Of a stretch of 25,892 nt of DNA, positions 1 through 6,317 are shown piece after piece (position 1 is the first letter of the stretch; every line of letters begins with the position of its first letter). Source of the stretch: XYA12-FULL-58-9 sp001798605 (GTDB taxonomy: Bacteria > Myxococcota > XYA12-FULL-58-9); NCBI GenBank assembly GCA_036736205.1, contig DAINMX010000074.1, positions 1 through 25,892 on the forward strand, read 5' to 3'. Made by a program: the position numbers and the translations under genes. Under the pieces are notes generated by a model. It was not told the origin of the DNA and did no database searches. It saw only the letters and a program-made list of their open reading frames with translations.

Positions 1-20
1 GACGGGATTTGTCGCTTAGC

Positions 21-338
21 TTATGCGGATACGGATTGCTTATTCATGTACGGGCGGCTATCGCCCAGCTCATCACCGTACACGCAGGTCTCATCGGAGC
101 CGTCGATGATGGAGGGGATCCGAAGGCTTACGAGATCGGTCTCGAGGTTGTCGAGGTGATTAACCTTCATCCTGTTTCTCGAGATGGAGAACACATTGTC
201 CTCCATGAAGATGCTGCGTTTGACGCCTGAGGTGGAGTAGTCCCACCAGCCGTAGCAGTCTTCATCGTTTGTCGATTGCCTGCGGTTCGATGCGCATTGG
301 TGTCTCTTGTCGAGACCAGCCAAGAGGATCTTCTGCAT
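21..338 (-). pseudogene. C-terminal remnant of a beta-propeller domain protein
   Basis: The reading frame gives 105 residues. About residues 28-78 (YGWWDYSTSGVKRS, IFMEDNVFSISRNRMKV, NHLDNLETDLVSL) resemble the last blade of secreted beta-propeller proteins (distant WD40 relatives), where a 'RS.F..D.V.SIS...+KVN.L..L' stretch comes just before the C-terminus. Such proteins usually have several hundred residues, so most of the gene is missing. The first ~27 residues do not look like the family, and no continuation is seen in the other minus frames, which there run antisense to the XRE gene. The ATG has only a weak ribosome site. I read this as a 3' fragment truncated where the toxin-antitoxin islet begins. 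The family call rests on remembered motif shape and is moderate; a small intact protein is the alternative. Confidence 0.45.
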
Positions 339-350
339 TCTGTGTCACTC

Positions 351-379
351 TTGATTTCTGATGCGTTGTAAAGTAACGT
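351..379 (+). promoter_or_regulatory. Putative promoter of the XRE/antitoxin/toxin operon
   Basis: A TTGATT hexamer (351-356) is followed after 17 bases by TAACGT (374-379). This is a weak but plausible sigma70-type pair about 50 bases upstream of the XRE start codon. The presumed -10 lies inside the 17-bp palindrome, which fits repression by the encoded XRE protein. Confidence 0.35.
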
Positions 380-385
380 ACTTTA
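369..385. promoter_or_regulatory. 17-bp palindrome, likely XRE operator
   Basis: TAAAGTA and TACTTTA are perfect 7-base inverted arms separated by ACG. Length, symmetry and position (46 bases before the XRE start, over the likely -10) match operators bound by dimers of small XRE-type repressors. Autoregulation is inferred. Confidence 0.5.
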
Positions 386-430
386 TGCGTAAAAGCTCCC
401 AGTGCCGTTTTTGCAGAAGGTGGTTGTAAA

Positions 431-820
431 ATGAACACCGCCATGCCACGAAAACCAAAACTCAAGCTGCCCCCCATCAACCTAGGCAAAGAATCGGTGG
501 GCGAACGCATCGCCCGCCTGCGTGGTGCGAAAGGCTACACTCAGGCGGAACTAGCTGAGAAGATAGGCATCATCCAGGTGCTGGTCTCAGACTATGAACT
601 CGGCAAGCTCCGCATCCACGCCGAAATGCTGGCGCGCTTCGCAAAGACCCTTGGCGTTTCCGCGGATGAATTGATCGGGCTGAAAAAGATGAAGGCCAAT
701 GGGCAGGGTCTTTCCCGCAAGGTTGTTCGGCGAATGCAGCAGATTGAAGCTTTGTCAGAGAGACACCAGCGTGCCTTGCTGCAAACCATTGACACGTACC
801 TCAAAGGCGCACAGGCCTGA
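431..820 (+). CDS. XRE-family helix-turn-helix transcriptional regulator
   Basis: A 129-aa protein with a classical XRE helix-turn-helix at about residues 24-82: GERIARLRGAKGYTQAELAEKIG, then the recognition-helix region IIQVLVSDYELGKLRI, then ALGVSADEL-like closing (here TLGVSADELIG). The tail (residues ~90-127, LSRKVVRRMQQIEALSERHQ and following) is a short helical extension, probably for dimerisation, seen in many small XRE proteins. The start was chosen for AGAAGGTGG seven bases upstream; an ATG four codons later is possible. It lies 15 bases ahead of the antitoxin-like gene and so probably heads a three-gene operon, repressing it through the upstream palindrome. It could be the regulator of the module or a separate gene whose promoter the pair uses. 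Confidence 0.85.
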   Translation: MNTAMPRKPKLKLPPINLGKESVGERIARLRGAKGYTQAELAEKIGIIQVLVSDYELGKLRIHAEMLARFAKTLGVSADELIGLKKMKANGQGLSRKVVRRMQQIEALSERHQRALLQTIDTYLKGAQA

Positions 821-835
821 GAGAAGGAGGATCAC

Positions 836-1030
836 ATGCCGGCTACCGCTGAACAGTTGTACGACCCAACCAACGTCGACATCGAACGCCTTGCGGGCCT
901 TCTCAAGAAGCTCTCCCCACAACAGCGTGAAGCCCTCCAAATCCAACTCGATCCAGATGCGATGAAACAGCTCGAGGACTCTCGCGACGATCTCGAAGCG
1001 GGCAACACCATTCCAGTGGATGAGTGGTAA
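836..1030 (+). CDS. Small antitoxin-like protein preceding a RelE/ParE toxin
   Basis: A 64-aa acidic protein with a strong ribosome site (AGAAGGAGG, 6 bases before the ATG). Residues ~15-50 (VDIERLAGLLKKLSPQQREA, then LDPDAMKQLEDSRDDL) are predicted helical. The end, EAGNTIPVDEW, resembles the toxin-wrapping tail of RelB/ParD-like antitoxins, which often finish with a 'G..IP.DE' pattern. It is followed 9 bases later by the RelE-like gene, the usual antitoxin-first order. No DNA-binding domain is evident, so transcriptional control may rest with the upstream XRE protein, giving a three-component arrangement. Function is inferred from context and tail sequence. Confidence 0.65.
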   Translation: MPATAEQLYDPTNVDIERLAGLLKKLSPQQREALQIQLDPDAMKQLEDSRDDLEAGNTIPVDEW

Positions 1031-1039
1031 CCGGACACG

Positions 1040-1325
1040 ATGGCTACCCCGTATAGAATTGAAATGACCCGAGCAGCTCACCGGGTCTACAAGAAGCTCG
1101 ACGCTCCCATTCAGGAGCGCGTAAAAGCCGAGATGGAGAAGGTGACTGCCGCTCCCAATGCCGCCCCCCAACTGAGTGGACTTCCTTTCCAGATACGCAG
1201 CCATCACTTCAGTCAAAAGGGCAAACAATGGCGCATCGCCTATGCCGTTGATGACGCAGCTACCAAAGTTGTGGTTGCTCGGCGTTCGAGAAAATTTCTA
1301 TGACAGATTGAAAAGGCTGCTGTAG
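1040..1325 (+). pseudogene. RelE/ParE-type toxin gene with a 3' frameshift
   Basis: The open frame from this ATG gives 87 residues. MATPYRIEMTRAAHRVYKKL and the later HHFSQKGKQWRIAYAVDD are typical of the RelE/ParE/StbE fold, and KVVV is the last core strand. After residue 79 the frame ends as ARRSRKFL and stop at 1301. One base over, the sequence reads LGVRENFYDRLKRLL and stops at 1323, which is exactly the expected family ending. One extra base near 1277 therefore separates the body from its C-terminal helix, including the FYDR tyrosine that in RelE relatives contributes to catalysis. An intact version would be about 94 aa. The toxin is probably inactive, unless this is a sequencing error. 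Active members cleave ribosome-bound mRNA or poison gyrase; which applies here cannot be told. Confidence 0.75.
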
Positions 1326-1393
1326 TAACCCCGCTTCGCCGCTCGCCCCAAACTTTGGAGATGGCTGGTTTGAGGACGGTCAACGGAGGACAG

Positions 1394-2557
1394 TCAGCGA
1401 CCAAAGATGATCTTCTCGCGCCCGAGCAGGTGTGCGAGCCCCCAGATGCATAGGAGTGTGTACGCGACGGAGCTGCCGACGATGGTTAAGAGCCAGGTGA
1501 CTGGAATCATCTCCCCGCGCAGCAGGTCGAGGACCACCACGGTCTGCGACACTGCCGGAATTGCCATCATCCAGGCGGTGCCTTCGCTGCCCGCGACAAC
1601 CACGATCATTGCCGGAATCATGGGCAGGAGGTTCAATACGGAGAGATAGGTCTGAGCTTCTTTGAAGCTGCGGGCAAAGGAGGCCACGAACATCTGCACT
1701 CCTGAGCCCACCCACGCGAGGGGGATGATTGCCACGAGGATCAGGGCTATCTCGCGCATTCCCAAGCTTGCGCGCAGACCGAGATCGGCGAGTGGGAAGA
1801 GCGCCAACACCCCTGCGAATGCTGCAATGGTCAAGGCGAGCACGGCGACGCCAGCTACTACCGCTGCCAGCCATTTCCCCACCACCACCGACATTCTCGA
1901 GGTGGGGTTGAGAAGAAGTGGCTCAAGCGAGCCGCGCTCCCGCTCTCCGGCGGTCACATCGATAGCAACGTTGAGAGCACCCATGAGCACCGAAAGCATC
2001 AACATGGTCGGGATGATGCCGAGGATGATGACGGCGAGGCGTTCCGGGGTGGCTAGGTCCAATTCATCGATTTGCAGCGCCGTGGCAAGCTCAGGGGACA
2101 CGCCACGGGCAAATAGACGCAGAGTGCCAATCTGTTGACTGTAGGCCTGCAGCAACCGTCTCACGCGATCGACATTTGCGTGCGCGCGTGTCCGAGATTG
2201 GTCGAACATGAGTTGGACGGTTGCGGGCCGGCCACTTTGGAAGCGCTCACCGTATTCTTTGGAGATGATGAGCACCATATCGGACTCGCCAGTTGTGACG
2301 ACGTTCGCGGGATCGAGGGGTGGCGCCTCGATGGTTGCTCCGTGTTGCTCGAGAAAGGCAACGAGACCGGGAGCATTTTCGACGCCAATGACGGGAACCG
2401 TGAGCTCTCGATCCTTCTGCAGGTCACCGATGAAAGTGAGCATGACCGCTGTGGTGATGGCACCGAAGGCGGGTATCCACAGAACTGTGGCCATGCTGCG
2501 GCGATCACGGACGTGGTCGACGAGCTCTTTGCGAAAGATGACCCGTGCGCTGTTCAT
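1394..2557 (-). CDS. ABC-2 type (NatB-like) transporter permease
   Basis: A 387-aa membrane protein with the NatB/ABC-2 layout. It has a short cytoplasmic N-terminus (MNSARVIFRKELVDHVRDRR), a first membrane segment near residues 22-42, a large extracytoplasmic domain (~45-185) and about five further hydrophobic segments in the C-terminal half. The motif GERERGSLEPLLLNPTSR before the second membrane helix is a hallmark of ABC-2 permeases. I moved the start 28 codons inside the longest frame because the upstream part has no family character and this ATG overlaps the ATPase stop as ATGA, a sign of translational coupling. With the ATPase it should form an exporter. NatAB exports sodium in Bacillus, but the family is broad and the substrate here is unknown. 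Confidence 0.88.
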   Translation of the reverse strand: MNSARVIFRKELVDHVRDRRSMATVLWIPAFGAITTAVMLTFIGDLQKDRELTVPVIGVENAPGLVAFLEQHGATIEAPPLDPANVVTTGESDMVLIISKEYGERFQSGRPATVQLMFDQSRTRAHANVDRVRRLLQAYSQQIGTLRLFARGVSPELATALQIDELDLATPERLAVIILGIIPTMLMLSVLMGALNVAIDVTAGERERGSLEPLLLNPTSRMSVVVGKWLAAVVAGVAVLALTIAAFAGVLALFPLADLGLRASLGMREIALILVAIIPLAWVGSGVQMFVASFARSFKEAQTYLSVLNLLPMIPAMIVVVAGSEGTAWMMAIPAVSQTVVVLDLLRGEMIPVTWLLTIVGSSVAYTLLCIWGLAHLLGREKIIFGR

Positions 2558-3285
2558 CGCAATCCTCGGCCGCTGCCAATGATGGAGACGAAGGCCTCTT
2601 CTATGTTCTCTTCGCTCGTTTGTGCGCAGAGCTCTTCGCATGTGCCACAGGCGGCGACCCGTCCGCCCGTGACAACCACGACCTCATCACACAACGCCGC
2701 CACCTCCTGCATGACGTGGGTTGAGAGCAAAATACAAGCACCGCCGCTCGCGAGCTTGCGAATGAGCTCGCGCATGGCGCGGGTGCTCATGACATCGAGG
2801 CCGGATGTAGGCTCGTCAAAGACGATCGTCTGTGGTCCATGCACGAGCGCACGAGCGATGGCGACCTTGGTCCGTTCGCCGAGTGAGAATCCTTCGACCC
2901 GACGGTCAGCGATCTCTTCCATTTCCAGTAGCTCAAACAGAGACCGAATGCGACTGTCGAGCTCGTCGCCCTCGAGTCCGTGCAGCTCGCCGAAATATCG
3001 TACGTGCTCCCTCGGCGTGAGCCGTGCGTACAGCCCGCGGCTCTCGGGTAAGACGCCGAGCTTGCGCAACACACCTAGCGGATCGGTGGCGACGTCACAG
3101 CCATCGACGCTGGCGAAACCGTGATCGGGGCGCAGTAGGGTCGAAAGAATGCGCAAGGTTGTTGTCTTGCCGGCCCCATTGGGACCGAGCAGGCCGGTGA
3201 TGGCACCGTTGTTCGCCGTGAAAGAGATATCTTGGACGGCAGCAACGTCACCAAAACTCTTCTGCAGGCCTTCGACGTGAATCAT
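2554..3285 (-). CDS. ABC transporter ATP-binding protein (NatA-like)
   Basis: A 243-aa ATPase with all the standard parts in order: Walker A (LLGPNGAGKTTTLRIL, ~34-49), Q-loop region with LGVLPESRGLYARLTPREHV (Glu-rather-than-Gln at the loop, as in many NatA-like proteins), signature FSLGERTKVAIARAL, Walker B TIVFDEPTSGLD, and the switch histidine in LLSTHVMQE. A longer upstream frame exists, but the ATG chosen starts MIHVEGLQKSFGD, the normal family N-terminus, and overlaps the hydrolase stop by four bases (ATGA). It lies between the secreted hydrolase and the permease it should energise. The annotation as ATPase is firm; the transported substrate is not known. Confidence 0.93.
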   Translation of the reverse strand: MIHVEGLQKSFGDVAAVQDISFTANNGAITGLLGPNGAGKTTTLRILSTLLRPDHGFASVDGCDVATDPLGVLRKLGVLPESRGLYARLTPREHVRYFGELHGLEGDELDSRIRSLFELLEMEEIADRRVEGFSLGERTKVAIARALVHGPQTIVFDEPTSGLDVMSTRAMRELIRKLASGGACILLSTHVMQEVAALCDEVVVVTGGRVAACGTCEELCAQTSEENIEEAFVSIIGSGRGLR

Positions 3286-4838
3286 GGTTTGGGTCCTGCG
3301 AAGCCAATGAAGAATGGCGGACGTTGCATGGCGCTCACGCACTGGGTGTCGAGCGCCGCGGGTTTCGCGGTGGCAAAGAATTCGGCAATCAGCTCGGGGA
3401 CACAACCGTGCGCGGTGGTGCCATGACCGATTCCGGGAACCACCACGTGTCGTTGGTTGCTCAGGTGTGTTGCGACCTGCTCGCCCCACCAGGGTGGTGT
3501 GATGGGATCGAGATCGCCCGAGAGCAGGAGAGTCGGGATACCTGTTACATTGGGGGTGTAATACTCTTCCGGCACTGTTGCGTGTGGCCAAACCGCGCAA
3601 GCCTCGCGCATGGTTTGCACGGCGTGAGCCGTGTGCGGTTGGCTTTCGCTCACGGCGGCCACGTCAAGGTCGCTGATGCGGTCGACGTCTTCGGCGCAGG
3701 CAACCGATAGGAACAGTCCCTCGGCGAGCGATTCCGTAGACCACTGTGAGAGGGTCAAGGACTGGGCCACGAAGGGCTCGAATCGTCCACGTGCAGCTTG
3801 TTTGAGAGTGAAGGGCAACAGCGCCGTCATCGTCGAGTCGTAGAGGATGCCATGCAGTTTGGCGGTGAAGGCCTCCTCGCTCAAAGTGAACGACGTCGGT
3901 TCGCCGCTTTGGGGATCGGATACTCGAATCTCGAGGGGCTCGGCGGTGAGGCTCGTGAGCAGTGCTTTGTAGTTTCCGCGCAGATCGCCGAAGGCTTTGG
4001 CGCAGTCCCCGTCGGCGGTGCAGGCCGCAAAAAGCTGTTCGAGGGCGCGATCTCTGTCCCGTTCGACGTACAGTGGCAAACGTAGATCGGTAGGTGCGAG
4101 TCCGTCGAGGGTCATGGAGCGAACGTTGGAGCCGAATCTTTTCGCGTAGGCGAGAGCAACTCGCGTTCCATAGGATCCCGCCCAGATGTTGATCTGTCCG
4201 TAACCAAGGGCCGCACGCACTTCGTCGAGGTCCAAGATGGCAACAGAAGTCACATAGTGGACGGGATCCGCGTCGATGTGATCGAGGCAGGCGCGCAAAT
4301 CGTCGAGTTTTGGGGAGATGAGAAAGTGCGAGCTGAGCGACTTATCGGAGACATCGTTGCAATCCAATGGGTGAGATCCGCCGGTTCCCCGCTGATCGAG
4401 CAAGACTATGTCCCGGTCGCGGTGAACATCATCGAGTAGGCGCACCACGACACCACCGTCTTGGGTCGCCGACTGTCCGGGCCCACCAGCAAGCACGAAC
4501 ACGGGATCGGGTTCGGGTTGTTCGGCGACGGCACGCACCACCGCGACCTTCAATGAGAGTCGACGTCCCGTTTGGGCCGAGCGGTTCTCCCATACTTCAT
4601 AGGTGCCGCACTCAGCCTGCGTCGTCAGCCATTTTACGCCGCAAGGAGACAACTCGATGGCAGGGGTTCGATCGCCGCCATTGGCTGGCACACAAGCCGA
4701 CGTTACGAGAGCAGACAACACGAGAGCAGACAACACGAGAGCAGACAACACGAGAGCAGACAACTTGAGTGCGGACAACTTGAGTGCGGGCAGCACACGA
4801 GCTGCTGGCCAATTGTTGGCGGCGAAAAAGGCACGCAT
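3282..4838 (-). CDS. Exported TAP-like alpha/beta hydrolase (peptidase S33 type)
   Basis: A 518-aa protein. The oxyanion region is VLAGGPGQSA (~116-124), the nucleophile elbow WAGSYGTRVAL has Ser222, and the C-terminal TAP-like domain carries LLSGDLDPITPP (Asp444) and PGIGHGTT (His472). This is a complete Ser-Asp-His triad typical of tripeptidyl aminopeptidase-like hydrolases, which remove N-terminal peptides or hydrolyse related amides and esters. Residues 1-49 form an export signal whose hydrophobic core is a run of LSAL-type repeats ending VTSAC, a lipobox-like site (Thr rather than Leu at -3), so it may be a lipoprotein. An alternative GTG start ten codons upstream (4868) is possible; neither start has a clear ribosome site. 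The ATGA overlap with the ABC ATPase suggests a joint function, perhaps processing an exported compound. Confidence 0.85.
   Translation of the reverse strand: MRAFFAANNWPAARVLPALKLSALKLSALVLSALVLSALVLSALVTSACVPANGGDRTPAIELSPCGVKWLTTQAECGTYEVWENRSAQTGRRLSLKVAVVRAVAEQPEPDPVFVLAGGPGQSATQDGGVVVRLLDDVHRDRDIVLLDQRGTGGSHPLDCNDVSDKSLSSHFLISPKLDDLRACLDHIDADPVHYVTSVAILDLDEVRAALGYGQINIWAGSYGTRVALAYAKRFGSNVRSMTLDGLAPTDLRLPLYVERDRDRALEQLFAACTADGDCAKAFGDLRGNYKALLTSLTAEPLEIRVSDPQSGEPTSFTLSEEAFTAKLHGILYDSTMTALLPFTLKQAARGRFEPFVAQSLTLSQWSTESLAEGLFLSVACAEDVDRISDLDVAAVSESQPHTAHAVQTMREACAVWPHATVPEEYYTPNVTGIPTLLLSGDLDPITPPWWGEQVATHLSNQRHVVVPGIGHGTTAHGCVPELIAEFFATAKPAALDTQCVSAMQRPPFFIGFAGPKP
4705..4794. repeat. Six tandem 15-bp repeats within a signal-peptide coding region
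   Basis: Four identical units ACGAGAGCAGACAAC (starts 4705, 4720, 4735, 4750) are followed by TTGAGTGCGGACAAC (4765) and TTGAGTGCGGGCAGC (4780). Read on the minus strand in frame they give five-residue blocks of the LSALV/LSALK type forming the hydrophobic core of the hydrolase signal peptide. Unit length is five codons, so gain or loss of a unit keeps the frame. Confidence 0.95.
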
Positions 4839-4952
4839 GGGCGACGACCATACGTCAGGATCGTGCACGAAAAAAGTAACGCTGATCGAGTGCGTGGACC
4901 GGTGACCCTGTTCGTTGGCTGGCGCTGCATCTGCACCGACTGCTGGGGTCTG

Positions 4953-5069
4953 CTATTTCTTGTCTTTGTCGACGAGCTGTTCGAGGCGATCACGAATCTG
5001 AAAAGAGATAACACATTGTGCTGAAAGAATGATGGCGATCAATCCGAGGATCGCGACGGTCGGTGTCAT
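4953..5069 (-). CDS. Small single-pass membrane protein (38 aa)
   Basis: MTPTVAILGLIAIILSAQCV is one hydrophobic span followed by a charged cytoplasmic-type tail (QIRDRLEQLVDKDKK). The ATG has a good ribosome site, GGGAGA, about eight bases upstream; the longer in-frame start 27 codons earlier adds a segment with no family character. It is divergent from the first Flp pilin gene and lies about 115 bases upstream of the hydrolase on the same strand, so it may share that operon's promoter. I do not recognise the protein. Candidates by shape are a small membrane regulator or a transporter accessory peptide. A non-coding leader is the alternative, but the ribosome site and clean hydrophobic profile favour a real gene. 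Confidence 0.55.
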   Translation of the reverse strand: MTPTVAILGLIAIILSAQCVISFQIRDRLEQLVDKDKK

Positions 5070-5243
5070 GATAGATTCTCCCACGTAATTGGACGAGGCA
5101 AAGGAAACGACAAGAGTGCCATGGAAGTCAAGAAGTGTGTCGACGTCCATGGAGATTGTTGTGGATGGTGAGGAAATGCGCGATGGGCTTTGCCTGCCGG
5201 TTCATCTATGCTACGCACGACCATGATTTTGGAGGCCATCGCC

Positions 5244-5438
5244 TTGGAAACCACCGGCCCGCGTAACTTGCGCTCTCTTATCCGCATTCTCATCAATGAT
5301 GAGGGTGGAGCCACCGCGATCGAGTATTCCCTGATCGTCGCGGCGATCGCCGGCGTCATCATTGTTGTCGTTTTGGCGATAGGGACCAAGGTCCAAGGAC
5401 TCTACCAACAGGCCGACGACGGCTTTCCGCAGCCGTGA
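5244..5438 (+). CDS. flp: Flp-type prepilin (Flp1)
   Basis: A 64-aa Flp/Fap prepilin. The charged leader ends NDEGG, followed by ATAIEYSLIVAAIAG, giving the processing site Gly|Ala with the canonical Glu+5/Tyr+6 pair, then a hydrophobic stretch (VIIVVVLAI) and a short tail GTKVQGLYQQADDGFPQP. Several starts are open (TTG 5190, ATG 5208, ATG 5223). I chose TTG 5244 because GGAGG lies eight bases before it and the resulting leader (~30 aa) is closest to normal Flp length; the others give 37-48-residue leaders. It is the first gene of the Tad locus. The product should be cleaved by the CpaA peptidase and assembled into the tight-adherence pilus. It has a close paralogue directly downstream. Confidence 0.88.
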   Translation: METTGPRNLRSLIRILINDEGGATAIEYSLIVAAIAGVIIVVVLAIGTKVQGLYQQADDGFPQP

Positions 5439-5440
5439 GA

Positions 5441-5488
5441 GGGTCTGTTTCCCGACATTCCGAACTCGTACACATTTCGAGCAGACCC
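5441..5488 (+). promoter_or_regulatory. Inverted repeat just after flp1
   Basis: GGGTCTG (5441-5447) and CAGACCC (5482-5488) are perfect 7-base arms beginning two bases after the flp1 stop. A further CTCG (5464-5467)/CGAG (5478-5481) pair continues the stem after a bulge. No T-run follows, so it is not a standard intrinsic terminator. It could stabilise or end the flp1 message and help set pilin levels. Confidence 0.35.
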
Positions 5489-5502
5489 ATGATGGAATCG
5501 AT

Positions 5503-5540
5503 AATCGTGCTTGCAGACGCCAATCGTGCTTGCAGACGCC
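5503..5540. repeat. Perfect 19-bp tandem duplication upstream of flp2
   Basis: AATCGTGCTTGCAGACGCC occurs twice head to tail (5503-5521, 5522-5540) with no mismatch, in the non-coding gap between the two pilin genes. Spacing of nearly two helical turns would place two bound factors on the same DNA face. Each copy includes a TTGCAG that could act as a weak -35 element. Confidence 0.9.
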
Positions 5541-5560
5541 CGATTGGGGTAGATAAAGTG

Positions 5561-5574
5561 AGCGTTTAAACGCT
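5561..5574. promoter_or_regulatory. 14-bp perfect palindrome before flp2
   Basis: AGCGTTTAAACGCT is perfectly self-complementary and ends three bases before the flp2 ribosome site (AGGAG, 5577-5581). It may be a repressor or activator site for the major pilin gene, or a short hairpin that controls ribosome access. Confidence 0.4.
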
Positions 5575-5586
5575 TCAGGAGAACCC

Positions 5587-5751
5587 ATGTTGAAAAAGAT
5601 CCAAAAGCTCATCAAGGACGAAGAGGGTGCAACCGCGGTCGAGTACGGACTCATTGTGGCGGCCATCGCAGCAGTGATCATCGTTGTGGTTATGTCCATC
5701 GGCGGCAAGGTCCAGACTGCGTTTCAAACAGTCGACGACAATATGCCCTAA
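5587..5751 (+). CDS. flp: Flp-type prepilin (Flp2, likely major pilin)
   Basis: A 54-aa protein: MLKKIQKLIKDEEG, then ATAVEYGLIVAAIAA, a typical Flp leader with the Gly|Ala processing site and Glu+5/Tyr+6, a hydrophobic segment IIVVVMSI, and the short tail KVQTAFQTVDDNMP. Leader length, ATG and AGGAG ribosome site are all standard, so this copy looks the better candidate for the main pilus subunit. It should be inserted in the inner membrane, trimmed by CpaA encoded 26 bases downstream, and polymerised by CpaF/TadB/TadC. Its own upstream region holds a 19-bp tandem repeat and a 14-bp palindrome, suggesting separate control from flp1. Family assignment is secure; relative abundance is inference. 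Confidence 0.93.
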   Translation: MLKKIQKLIKDEEGATAVEYGLIVAAIAAVIIVVVMSIGGKVQTAFQTVDDNMP

Positions 5752-5777
5752 ACGCAGGTCGTGCCTGACATTCGCGG

Positions 5778-6317
5778 GTGTTGGTGGACTTATACGCAAC
5801 GCCAAACGCAGCTGTTCCGTTTTTGATCCTGCTCGCCGTTGGGGCGTGGACGGATTTGCGGAGTAGACGTGTTCCAAACCTACTCAGCGCAACGGTCGCT
5901 GTGGGTGGTTTGGCGTGGTCTGTGGCTGCCCATCAATGGCAGGTGGCGCTGATTGGCTTGGTCTGCGGTGTTGGCGTGATCGTGCTGTTGTGGGTGCCCT
6001 GGTCACGGGGCGGCATAGGTGGCGGTGACGTCAAACTGGCGGCGGCGGCAGCGGTGTGGATCGGGTATCAACAGCTGCTCGCTTATTTGTTGTCGGGAGC
6101 TGCCATCGGTGGCCTCGTGGCGTTGGGTGCGTATTTCGCATCGAAGCAGGATGCCAGAGCGGAGATCAGAAACAACATGTTTCTGGCGGTGATTCTCAAA
6201 GCCTGGCCGAGTGCCCCACAGGCACGGGGAGGAAGGGTATCCGTCCCATACGCACTCGCTATTTTGGGCGGCGGTGCCTATGTCATTGCAGCTCCGAGCT
6301 TGGGGTGGCCGACATGA
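5778..6317 (+). CDS. cpaA: Prepilin peptidase CpaA/TadV (A24 family)
   Basis: A 179-aa membrane aspartic protease that removes the leader from Flp prepilins and pseudopilins at the inner membrane. The two catalytic Asp are visible: Asp26 in TDLRSRRVPN after the first membrane span, and Asp84 in GGIGGGDVKL, the GxGD motif. About six hydrophobic segments are present. The N-terminal Cys-rich methylase domain of PilD is absent, as usual for the CpaA/TadV subgroup, and the length is normal. It starts with GTG; a second GTG two codons later is equally possible. The stop overlaps the tadE start as ATGA, so the two are translationally coupled. Confidence 0.93.
   Translation: MLVDLYATPNAAVPFLILLAVGAWTDLRSRRVPNLLSATVAVGGLAWSVAAHQWQVALIGLVCGVGVIVLLWVPWSRGGIGGGDVKLAAAAAVWIGYQQLLAYLLSGAAIGGLVALGAYFASKQDARAEIRNNMFLAVILKAWPSAPQARGGRVSVPYALAILGGGAYVIAAPSLGWPT

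Noticed and set aside
755..1228. Minus-strand open frame of 157 aa across the antitoxin and toxin genes
   Set aside because: Overlaps three plus-strand genes with ribosome sites and shows no recognisable motif.
2135..3124. Long plus-strand open frame (329 aa) opposite the ABC transporter genes
   Set aside because: Low-complexity Ser/Arg-rich translation with no motif; fully antisense to two well-supported genes.
5119..5153. Two CCATGG sites 28 bases apart upstream of flp1
   Set aside because: Six-base palindromes are common by chance and no longer symmetry surrounds them.
5494..5575. Possible sigma54 (-24/-12) promoter before flp2
   Set aside because: No GG-N10-GC pair with acceptable flanks could be found.
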